From DATJBC01 sp035515515 (GTDB lineage: Bacteria; Actinomycetota; Acidimicrobiia; Acidimicrobiales; UBA8190), in the NCBI GenBank assembly GCA_035515515.1, contig DATJBC010000097.1, positions 1 to 14,301 on the forward strand: a stretch of DNA of 14,301 bases. Reading direction: 5' to 3'. The notes beneath the pieces were generated by a model. The model did no database searches and was not told where the DNA came from. It worked only from the letters and a program-made list of their open reading frames with translations. Below, piece by piece: positions 6,799-13,762 of this stretch (position 1 is the first letter of the stretch; each line of letters begins with the position of its first letter). The position numbers and the translations under genes are program-made.

Positions 6799-7689
6799 GT
6801 GAACGATGACCCGGCGGCCGACGAGGGCGCCGTCCCCCCCAGGCTGACGATCGGCCAGCGCCTCCTCGCCGCCCTCCCCGCCCTGCAGCGCCCGAGCGCC
6901 CACCCCGCCGCCGACGAGGACGTCGCCCCACACGCCGACGGCGCCGGCGTCGCGGACGGTGCCGGCGCCGAGCACGGTGCTGGCGCCGAGGAGGCCGGCG
7001 AGGAGCGCACCGGGCCGGCCCGGACGGCCCGCGCACGCGCCACGGCGGGGCGCGCCCCGGCCGACCTCATGGAGGACCTCAGCGACGACGAGATCACCCA
7101 GCGCATCAAGAAGCTCGACGACCGCGAGCGGTTCCTGGTCCTGTTCGCCGGCCCCCTGGGGATGGTCGTCGGGATCGTCCTCACCATCCTCACGTTCCAC
7201 CTGAACCCGGCGGTCGGGAAGGCCAACCACGCCACGAGCTCCGTCATCCTCCTCGAGGGCGGTGTGCGCGTGGTGCTGGGCGCGGCCGTGACGGGGATCG
7301 CCTTCACCCGGCGGCGCTCGCTCATCGGCTTCGCGCTGTTGTTCCTGGGGACCGCCATGGGGTCTCCCCTGTTCGCCCTGCCGTTCTGGGCGCTGGGCGG
7401 CTACCTCATCTGGCGCGTCTTCAAGTACCAGAAGGTGCTGACCGCCCGGGGCAAGGGCCGCGGGAAAGGGGGCGGCGGGCGCGCCGGTGGCGCGGCCCGG
7501 GGCAGTCGCGGCGGGCGCATCCCGGCCGACCCCAGGGCCGCCGCGCGTGCCGGGGTGGCGGCCGGCCGCGAACGCAGCCGCTCGCGCCAGGGGGGCAGGA
7601 AGCAGCCCGTGGCGCCGGGCCCGCCGCCGTCGAAGCGCTACACGCCGCCCAAGCCGCCGCGGCCCCGTCCTCCGGCACCGTCCGCCTGA
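6799..7689 (+). CDS. Membrane protein of unknown function with acidic N-terminus and basic C-terminal tail
   Basis: I do not recognise this family. The 296-residue protein has three parts. The N-terminal ~90 residues are low-complexity and acidic, with short Asp/Glu-Gly-Ala-Gly-type repeats at about 47-66. A conserved-looking helix DLSDDEITQRIKKLDDRERFL (93-113) leads into three or four membrane segments (about 112-133, 154-170, 173-192 and 192-208). The last 80 residues are very basic, rich in Gly, Arg and Lys, and end in a Pro-rich RYTPPKPPRPRPPAP tail. Such a tail could bind nucleic acid, phospholipid heads or a partner protein, but that is speculation. The start is GTG at 6799, with a possible leaderless promoter just upstream. 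The last 52 bases overlap the 3' end of the convergent tetR gene, so no terminator hairpin separates the two. Confidence 0.75.
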   Translation: MNDDPAADEGAVPPRLTIGQRLLAALPALQRPSAHPAADEDVAPHADGAGVADGAGAEHGAGAEEAGEERTGPARTARARATAGRAPADLMEDLSDDEITQRIKKLDDRERFLVLFAGPLGMVVGIVLTILTFHLNPAVGKANHATSSVILLEGGVRVVLGAAVTGIAFTRRRSLIGFALLFLGTAMGSPLFALPFWALGGYLIWRVFKYQKVLTARGKGRGKGGGGRAGGAARGSRGGRIPADPRAAARAGVAAGRERSRSRQGGRKQPVAPGPPPSKRYTPPKPPRPRPPAPSA

Positions 7690-8432
7690 GGATCGGCCAC
7701 CGGCGCCGACACCCCGGAGGCGTGGGGCGGGCCGTCGTCGACGAGGAGCGCGGAGCGCAGCAGCCGCAGGATCTCCTGGCGGCGGCGCACGAGCGACCGG
7801 GCCGTGGGCTCCTCCCCCAGGGCGCGCAGCACCTCGACCTCGGTGATCATGCCCACCACGGTGGAGTAGATGGCCAGGAGCAGCAGGCGCGGCTCGTGAC
7901 GGCGCATGTGGCCGGCGTCCATCTCGTGCTCGAGGAACTCCGACGCCCGCTGCACGAGCGGCTCGAGGACGAGCATGAGCCGGGTCGCCGAGGGCGGCCC
8001 CAGCCGGCCCACCTCGCGCAACAGGCCCAGGAGCTCGGGGCGGCGCGCCGCGAGGCGGAAGACCGAGCGCACCACCGCCTCCACGCGCGACCAGCCCGAG
8101 CCCGCCCCGGCCAACGAGCCCTCCAGGGCGGCCGCGAGCTCCCCCGCCGAACGGTCGATGAGCGCCTCGAGCAGGACCTCCTTGGAGGGGAACCAGTAGA
8201 GGATGGACTGTTTGCGCACCCCCAGCCCCTCGGCCAGGGCATCCAGGGAGGTGGCCTCGTACCCCCGGGCGCCGAACGACGCCAGGGCGGCGTCCAGGAT
8301 GCGGTCGGCCGTGCCCCCCTGGGCCGGTGCCGACCGGCGCCCGGGCTTCCCCGGTGGGCGCTGCGTGCCCGCGGCGCGGGCGGCGGCCGCCGACCCTGGT
8401 GGCCGGCTCGAACCGGCGGGCGCCCTTGCCAT
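7638..8432 (-). CDS. TetR/AcrR-family transcriptional regulator
   Basis: This is a dimeric ligand-responsive repressor. The 264-residue protein begins with about 40 residues of disordered Ala/Pro/Arg-rich sequence. The TetR DNA-binding domain follows: ADRILDAALASFGARGYEATS (42-62), then the helix-turn-helix LDALAEGLGVRKQSILYWFPSKEVLLEALI (63-92). The rest is a helical ligand-binding domain with no motif I can tie to a ligand, and a Gly-rich tail. The ATG at 8432 abuts a perfect 16-bp palindrome, the probable operator, and lies 20 bases from the start of the divergent lipid operon. It therefore very likely represses both itself and that operon. The absence of any 5' leader suggests leaderless mRNA. 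Its 3' end overlaps the membrane-protein gene by 52 bases. An acyl-CoA or fatty-acid ligand would make sense from the neighbours, but is not shown. Confidence 0.92.
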   Translation of the reverse strand: MARAPAGSSRPPGSAAAARAAGTQRPPGKPGRRSAPAQGGTADRILDAALASFGARGYEATSLDALAEGLGVRKQSILYWFPSKEVLLEALIDRSAGELAAALEGSLAGAGSGWSRVEAVVRSVFRLAARRPELLGLLREVGRLGPPSATRLMLVLEPLVQRASEFLEHEMDAGHMRRHEPRLLLLAIYSTVVGMITEVEVLRALGEEPTARSLVRRRQEILRLLRSALLVDDGPPHASGVSAPVADPQADGAGGRGRGGLGGV

Positions 8433-8447
8433 CTACCATATGGTAGA
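8432..8447. promoter_or_regulatory. 16-bp palindromic operator with a shared divergent -10 element
   Basis: TCTACCATATGGTAGA is a perfect palindrome filling most of the 20 bases between the tetR ATG (8432) and the ATG of the acyl reductase gene (8453). Read either way it contains TATGGT (plus 8439-8444; minus 8440-8435), which fits the -10 pattern TANNNT. Each -10 would start transcription at or within a few bases of the facing start codon. TetR binding here would block both promoters. No -35 boxes of good quality are seen. The sequence occurs once in the window. Confidence 0.8.
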
Positions 8448-8452
8448 CAGAG

Positions 8453-10951
8453 ATGGTGGCCGAGGTGACCACCAGCGACCTCCCTCGCCTGCCCTCCCTG
8501 CGCGACGCCCTGGCGGGGCGGCGCATCCTGGTGACGGGCGCCACCGGGTTCCTAGGAACCGCCCTGGTGGAGCGCCTGCTGCGCAGCGTCCCGGGGTGCG
8601 AGGTGGCGGTGCTCATCCGGCCCACCCGCCGGGCCGACGCCGCCGCCCGCCTGGCGCGCGAGGTCGTGCGCAACGACTGCTTCGACCGCCTCCGGGCCGA
8701 GCTCGGGGAGCGCTTCGCCGCGGAGATGGCCACCCGGCTGCAGCCGGTGTCGGGCGACGTGAGCCGCGAGGGCCTCGGCCTCGACGACGGCGGCCGGGAG
8801 GTGCTGGCCTCCTGCGACGTCGTCGTGCACTCGGCGGCCACCGTGGCGTTCGACGCCCCCCTCGACAGCGCCGTGGAGGTGAACCTGCTGGGCCCCTCGC
8901 GCGTGGCGGCCGCCATCGAGGCGGTGGCCGACGCCCGGGCCACGAGGCAGCCGGGGTCGTCGCCCACGCACCTCGTCACCGTGTCCACCGCGTACGTGGC
9001 CGGCACCCACGAGGGCGATGCCACCGAGACCCTCGCCACCGAGGCGTTAGCGTCCGGGGCGCGCGCCCGCACGCACACCACGGTCACCACCGAGGTCGAC
9101 ATCGACGCCGAGGTGACCGCGGCGCGCCGCCTGCGCGCCGACCTCGAGGCGTCGTCCCGGTCCCCCGAGCACCTGGCGCGCTTCACCAAGGCGGCGCGCA
9201 GCGAGCTCGGGGCGGCGGGCACGCACCTCCTCGCCGAGCGAGCCGAGAAGCTGCGCGACGACTGGGTGCGCACCCAGCTGGTCGACCGGGGCCGGGCGCG
9301 GGCCCAGGCCCTGGGGTGGCCCGACGCCTACGCCTTCACCAAGGCGCTGGGCGAGCGGGCCCTGGCGGGAGGACACCCCTCGACGCCCATCACCTTCGTG
9401 CGGCCCTCGATCATCGAGTCCGCGCTGGCCGAGCCGCGCCCGGGGTGGATCCGCGGCTTCCGCATGGCCGAGCCCATCATCGTGTCGTACGCCCGCGGGC
9501 TGTTGCGCGAGTTCCCCGGCGTCCCCGAGGGCGTGGTCGACGTCATCCCCGTCGACCTGGTGGTGGCGGCCATCATGGCGGTGGCGGCGGCGGGCCCCGA
9601 CCCCTCGGGCCCGAGCGTGTACCAGGTCGCCTCGGGGGTGCGGAACCCCCTGCGCTACGGGGAGCTGGTCGACCTGGTACGAGGCTGGTTCACCGACCAC
9701 CCCCTCTACGACGCCGACGGCCAGCCCATCATGGTCCCCGAGTGGTCGTTCCCCGGGCGCGGCCGCGTGCAGCGCCAGCTGCAGCGCGCCACCAAGGCGC
9801 TCGGCACCGTGGAGCGCGTCCTGGGCGCGCTCCCCGTGCGGGGCGAGCGCGCCGACGTGGCGGCACGGGTGGAGCAGCGCCGCTCCCAGGTCGAGCGCGC
9901 CCTGGGGTACACCGAGCTGTACGGGGCCTACACCGAGACCGAGGCGCGCTTTCGCGTCGACCGGCTCCTCGAGCTGTGGGCCCGCCTGTCGCCCGACGAC
10001 CGGGCGGCGTTCTGCTTCGACCCCGGCGTCATCTCGTGGCCCTCCTACGTCCACGACGTGCACCTGCCCTCGGTGGTGGAGCACGCCCGGGTGCGGGCCA
10101 CGCCGCGCCGCTCGGTGGTGGCCTCGCGCGCGGACCGGGCCCGGACGGCGATCCTGTCGCCCGACCGGCACCTGGCCGCCTTCGACCTCGAGAACACCCT
10201 GGTGGCCTCCAACGTGGTCGAGTCCTACGCCTGGCTCGCCACCCGCCACCTCCCCGTGGCCGACCGCGTCACCCTCACCGCCCGCATCCTGCGCGAGGCA
10301 CCCGCCCTCCTCGCCCTGGACCGCCGCGACCGCGGCGACTTTTTGCGCAGCTTCTACCGCCGCTACGAGGGCGCCCCCGCGGCCCGCCTGCGCCACGACG
10401 CCATGGAGATGTTCCACCGCCTGCTCCTCGCCAAGTCCTTCCCGGCCGGCATGGCGCGTGTGCGCGCCCACAAGGCCCTCGGGCACCGCACCGTGCTCAT
10501 CACCGGCGCCCTCGACTTCGTGGTCGAGCCGCTGCGCCCGCTGTTCGACGAGGTGGTGTGCGCCCGCCTCGGCGAGGACGCCCAGGGCAGGCTCACCGGC
10601 CGCCTGGAGCAGCTCCCCCCCACGGGCGAGGCGCGCGCGCTGGTCCTGGCGGCCTACGCCCAGGCCGAGGGGCTCGACCTGGGCGAGTCGGTGGCCTACG
10701 CCGACTCCACCTCGGACCTCCCGTTGCTCGAGTGCGTGGGGTTCCCCGTGGCGGTGAACCCCGAGGCCCGCCTGGCCGCGCTGGCGCGGCGGCGGGGGTG
10801 GCACGTCGAGCACTGGGACAAGGCGGGCGGCGGGGCCCGCCCGCCGCTCCCCCTGGGTCCCGTGGACCCGGGCGTGTCGCGGTGGTGGGCCCGCCTCGAG
10901 GGCGCCCTCGACCGCGCCGCCCCCTGGGCCACCAAGGCGGGCACGCCGTGA
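8453..10951 (+). CDS. Fatty acyl-CoA reductase (SDR + FAR_C) fused to a HAD-IB phosphatase-like domain
   Basis: An 832-residue, three-part protein. Residues about 22-400 form the extended SDR (NAD_binding_4) of fatty acyl-CoA reductases, which use NADPH to reduce acyl thioesters: cofactor loop VTGATGFLG (27-35), Ser178/Thr179 in VTVSTAYVAG, and catalytic Tyr293 and Lys297 in DAYAFTKALGE. The long stretch between the Ser and Tyr is normal for this family. Residues about 485-545 match FAR_C: YTELYGAYTETEARF (487-501), then RAAFCFDPGVISWPSYV (517-533). Residues about 574-790 are HAD-IB: motif I FDLENTLV (577-584), motif II VLITGA (681-686), motif IV ADSTSD (750-755). Motif I has Glu580 where Asp is usual, and the motif III lysine seems replaced by Arg728. 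The start is ATG at 8453, with no ribosome site, next to the operator. The only TTA codon I found in the window lies at 9047-9049. It is the first gene of the operon. Whether it makes aldehyde or alcohol, and what the HAD part acts on, are open. Confidence 0.88.
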   Translation: MVAEVTTSDLPRLPSLRDALAGRRILVTGATGFLGTALVERLLRSVPGCEVAVLIRPTRRADAAARLAREVVRNDCFDRLRAELGERFAAEMATRLQPVSGDVSREGLGLDDGGREVLASCDVVVHSAATVAFDAPLDSAVEVNLLGPSRVAAAIEAVADARATRQPGSSPTHLVTVSTAYVAGTHEGDATETLATEALASGARARTHTTVTTEVDIDAEVTAARRLRADLEASSRSPEHLARFTKAARSELGAAGTHLLAERAEKLRDDWVRTQLVDRGRARAQALGWPDAYAFTKALGERALAGGHPSTPITFVRPSIIESALAEPRPGWIRGFRMAEPIIVSYARGLLREFPGVPEGVVDVIPVDLVVAAIMAVAAAGPDPSGPSVYQVASGVRNPLRYGELVDLVRGWFTDHPLYDADGQPIMVPEWSFPGRGRVQRQLQRATKALGTVERVLGALPVRGERADVAARVEQRRSQVERALGYTELYGAYTETEARFRVDRLLELWARLSPDDRAAFCFDPGVISWPSYVHDVHLPSVVEHARVRATPRRSVVASRADRARTAILSPDRHLAAFDLENTLVASNVVESYAWLATRHLPVADRVTLTARILREAPALLALDRRDRGDFLRSFYRRYEGAPAARLRHDAMEMFHRLLLAKSFPAGMARVRAHKALGHRTVLITGALDFVVEPLRPLFDEVVCARLGEDAQGRLTGRLEQLPPTGEARALVLAAYAQAEGLDLGESVAYADSTSDLPLLECVGFPVAVNPEARLAALARRRGWHVEHWDKAGGGARPPLPLGPVDPGVSRWWARLEGALDRAAPWATKAGTP

Positions 10952-12159
10952 AGGGGCTCGTGTTCGAGCGCAACGTGGCGCGCTTCGCCGCCGCCCGGGT
11001 GGTGTCGGTGGTGGGCGGCTCGGGCCGCGGGGTGGGCGTGGGGCCGCTGCGGCTGGCGGACGTCGATTCCCCCCAGCTCCCGGGCCCGGGCTGGCGGCGC
11101 GTCCAGCCCCTGCTGGCCGGCATCTGCGGCTCCGACCTCTCCACGGTGGACGGCAGGAGCTCGCGCTACTTCGAGGACGTGGTGAGCTTCCCCTTCGTCC
11201 CCGGCCACGAGGTGGTGGGCGTCCGCGAGGACACCGGCGAGCGCGTGGTGGTCGAGCCGGTGCTCGGGTGCATCCCCCGCGCCGTGGACCCCCCGTGCCC
11301 GGCGTGCGCCCAAGGGCGCACCGGGGGCTGTGAGCGCGTGGCCTTCGGGCACCTGTCGCCGGGGCTGCAGATCGGCTACTGCCGCGACACGGGCGGCGGG
11401 TGGTCGGCGGCGGGGCTCGTGGCGCACGATGCCCAGCTGCATGCCGTGCCCGATGCGCTGTCCGACGACGACGCCGTCATGGTCGAGCCCACGGCGTGCG
11501 CCGTGCACGCCGCGCTGGACGCGGAGGTGGACGCCGGCGACCGGGTGGCCGTCCTCGGTGCGGGCACGCTGGGCCTGTGCACGGTGGCGGCCCTGGCGCA
11601 GCTGTCCGCCCCGGCCACCCTCCTCGTGGGGGCGCGCTACGCGCACCAGCGCCGGCTGGCCGAGGAGCTCGGGGCGCAGGTCGTGGTGGAGCCCGACCAG
11701 CTGGCCCGGGCGGTGCGCCGCAGCGCCCGCTCCTTCGAGGCGTCGGGCACCCTCACCGGCGGCGCCGACGTCGTCATCGACTGCGTGGGCAGCGACCAGT
11801 CCCTGGCCCAGGCGCTCGCCATGGTGCGGCCCCGTGGCCGGGTGGTGCTGGTGGGCATGCCCGGCCGCGTGAGCATCGACCTGGCGTCGCTGTGGCACCG
11901 GGAGGTGGCCGTCACCGGCGCCTACGCCTACGGCACCGAGGTCGTGGGCGGCGTGCCCCGGCGCACCTTCGACGTCGCCATGGAGGTCGTGGCGGCCAAG
12001 GCGCTCGGACGGCTGGTCTCGGCGCGCTATCCGCTCGAGCGCTACGAGGAGGCGCTCGCCCACGCCGGGTCGGCGGGCCGGCGGGGCGCCGTCAAGGTGG
12101 TCTTCGACGTGCAGGGCACCCGGCGCCGCCGCCCGGCCCCCGCCCGCGAAAGGACCTGA
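10948..12159 (+). CDS. Zinc-dependent medium-chain alcohol/polyol dehydrogenase
   Basis: A member of the MDR superfamily, which interconverts alcohols and carbonyls with NAD(P). The 403-residue protein has likely catalytic-zinc residues Cys60 (GICGSD), His87-Glu88 (GHEVVG) and Glu180 (MVEPTACAVH). A structural-zinc set, Cys108, Cys117, Cys120 and Cys128, lies in a slightly irregular lobe (CPACAQGRTGGC at 117-128). The Rossmann motif is VLGAGTLGL (202-210). The long open frame before 10948 is out of frame with the reductase gene and is not part of this protein. I chose GTG at 10948 because it overlaps the upstream TGA by four bases and leads straight into the fold. The best guess is threonine/sorbitol/glucose-dehydrogenase-like specificity. 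In context it might handle the aldehyde or alcohol made by the acyl reductase, or an alpha-hydroxy or polyol head group. The substrate is not readable. Confidence 0.9.
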   Translation: MKGLVFERNVARFAAARVVSVVGGSGRGVGVGPLRLADVDSPQLPGPGWRRVQPLLAGICGSDLSTVDGRSSRYFEDVVSFPFVPGHEVVGVREDTGERVVVEPVLGCIPRAVDPPCPACAQGRTGGCERVAFGHLSPGLQIGYCRDTGGGWSAAGLVAHDAQLHAVPDALSDDDAVMVEPTACAVHAALDAEVDAGDRVAVLGAGTLGLCTVAALAQLSAPATLLVGARYAHQRRLAEELGAQVVVEPDQLARAVRRSARSFEASGTLTGGADVVIDCVGSDQSLAQALAMVRPRGRVVLVGMPGRVSIDLASLWHREVAVTGAYAYGTEVVGGVPRRTFDVAMEVVAAKALGRLVSARYPLERYEEALAHAGSAGRRGAVKVVFDVQGTRRRRPAPARERT

Positions 12160-12162
12160 CGC

Positions 12163-13749
12163 ATGAGCCCGAGGCCCGGTTTCGTCCTCGAGGTGGACCG
12201 CTCGACCCCGTCCACCTTGTTCTGGCACGGCGAGGGGTTCCGCCTCGAGCGCCTGCCGGTGGGGAGCCGCGTCCTCTACGCGCCCGAGCCGCTCGACCCG
12301 CTGGCCGACCCCGTGGGCGCCATCCGCCACGCCCTCGACAACCCCCTGGGCGACGCCGCCCCCCTACGGGCGCTGTTGCGGCCGGGCATGAAGCTCACCA
12401 TCGCCTTCGACGACGTGTCGCTGCCGCTCCCGCCCATGCGCAGCCCCGACGTCCGCCAACTGGTCGTCGAGCAGGTGCTCGACCTGGCGGCCGAGGCCGG
12501 GGTGGACGACGTGGTGCTCATCGCCGCGCTCGCCCTGCACCGCCGCATGACCGACGCCGAGCTCCGCCACGCGCTCGGCCAGCGCGTCTTCGACGCCTTC
12601 GAGCCGCACGGCCTGTTGACCCAGCACGACGCCGAGGACCCCGACGAGCTCGTCCATCTCGGCCTCACCGAGCTCGGCGAGGACGTCGAGATCAACAAGC
12701 GGGCCGCCACCTCTGACCTTCTCGTCTACGTCAACATCAACCTGGTCGCCATGGACGGGGGCCACAAGTCGGTGGCCACGGGCCTGGCGAGCTACCGGAG
12801 CCTGCGCCACCACCACAACGCCCGCACCATGGCCCAGAGCCGGTCGTTCATGGACCAGCACCGCTCGGAGCTGCACTCCTCCAACTGGCGCATGGGACGG
12901 CTCATCGCCGACTCCGGCGTCAAGGTGTTCCAGATCGAGACGACCCTCAACACCGACACCTTCCCCGAGCAGTTCCGCTTCCTGCAGCGCCGGGAGTGGG
13001 AGTGGTCGGTGCGCGACCGCGCCGGGTTCCTGGCCACCTCCAGGGCGCTCGACGCCACCCCCGACCGCCTGGCGCGCACGATCTTCCACTCCATCCGCGC
13101 CCCGCACCGCATGACGTCGGTGCAGTGCGGCGAGGTGGAGGCGGTGCACGCCCGCACCACCGAGCACGTCTACGCCCAGCAGCTGCTCGAGGTGGAGGGC
13201 CAGACCGACATCCTCACCATGGGGCTCCCCTACATCTGCCCCTACAACGTCAACTCCATCATGAACCCCGTCCTGGTGGCGTGCCTCGGGCTGGGCTACT
13301 TCTTCAACCTCTACCGGGGCAGGCCGCTCGTGCGCGAGGGGGGCGTGCTCATCATGAGCCATCCCACGCCGTGGGCCTTCCACCCGGGCCACCACCCCAG
13401 CTACATCGACTTCTTCGAGCAGGTGCTGGCGGAGACGACGGACCCGGTGGGGATCGGCAAGTACGAGGAGGCCTTCGCCACCGACCCGTGGTACGTGCAC
13501 CTCTACCGGACGGGCAACGCCTATCACGGCGTCCATCCCTTCTACATGTGGTACTGGTGCGCCCACGCCCTCGAGCACCTGGGGGCCGTGATCATCGTGG
13601 GCGGCGACCGGGCCGCCGTGCGGCGGCTGGGCTTCAAGCCCGCCTCGTCCATGGCCGACGCCCTGGAGATGGCCCAGGACGTCGTGGGTCCCGACCCCTC
13701 GCTCACCCACCTCCATTCCCCGCCCCTGCTCCTGGCGGACGTCACGTGA
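12163..13749 (+). CDS. LarA-like (lactate racemase superfamily, Lar_N) protein
   Basis: The 528-residue protein resembles LarA, the racemase that carries a nickel-pincer nucleotide (NPN) covalently on a lysine. Similar stretches are MKLTIAFDDVSLPLPP (76-91), the helix ALALHRRMTDAELRHALG (122-139; LarA has GTHRxMT here), and GGHKSVATGLASYRSLRHHH (199-218; LarA has SGGRKS...PGIASYET). Lys202 and His218 are 16 residues apart, as are the cofactor lysine (184) and nickel histidine (200) of Lactobacillus plantarum LarA. His126 matches catalytic His108. The arginine of the DxTRP motif is Leu87, and the second catalytic histidine (174) seems replaced by Ile/Asn (192-193), so lactate racemase activity is unlikely. 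The C-terminal half (330-528) is aromatic- and His-rich (WYVHLYRTGNAYHGVHPFYM, 443-462) and unfamiliar. ATG at 12163 follows the dehydrogenase stop by three bases, with AAAGGA as ribosome site. The NPN synthesis genes larB, larC and larE are not in the window. Confidence 0.8.
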   Translation: MSPRPGFVLEVDRSTPSTLFWHGEGFRLERLPVGSRVLYAPEPLDPLADPVGAIRHALDNPLGDAAPLRALLRPGMKLTIAFDDVSLPLPPMRSPDVRQLVVEQVLDLAAEAGVDDVVLIAALALHRRMTDAELRHALGQRVFDAFEPHGLLTQHDAEDPDELVHLGLTELGEDVEINKRAATSDLLVYVNINLVAMDGGHKSVATGLASYRSLRHHHNARTMAQSRSFMDQHRSELHSSNWRMGRLIADSGVKVFQIETTLNTDTFPEQFRFLQRREWEWSVRDRAGFLATSRALDATPDRLARTIFHSIRAPHRMTSVQCGEVEAVHARTTEHVYAQQLLEVEGQTDILTMGLPYICPYNVNSIMNPVLVACLGLGYFFNLYRGRPLVREGGVLIMSHPTPWAFHPGHHPSYIDFFEQVLAETTDPVGIGKYEEAFATDPWYVHLYRTGNAYHGVHPFYMWYWCAHALEHLGAVIIVGGDRAAVRRLGFKPASSMADALEMAQDVVGPDPSLTHLHSPPLLLADVT

Positions 13750-13762
13750 GGAGCCCGCGACC

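Noticed and set aside
6760..9273. Long minus-strand open frames across the TetR and membrane-protein region
   Set aside because: Arg/Ala/Gly-rich sequence in the wrong frame for tetR, without motifs; it spans the palindromic operator.
9047..10813. 588-residue minus-strand frame opposite the reductase fusion, and the similar 503-residue frame at 12364-13875
   Set aside because: Both are His/Gly/Val/Glu-rich mirror images of conserved plus-strand enzymes, a known artefact of GC-rich codon use.
8203..12159. A 1318-residue plus-strand protein ending in the dehydrogenase
   Set aside because: Its first thousand or so residues run antisense to tetR or out of frame with the reductase fusion and are low-complexity. 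The dehydrogenase starts at the GTG at 10948.
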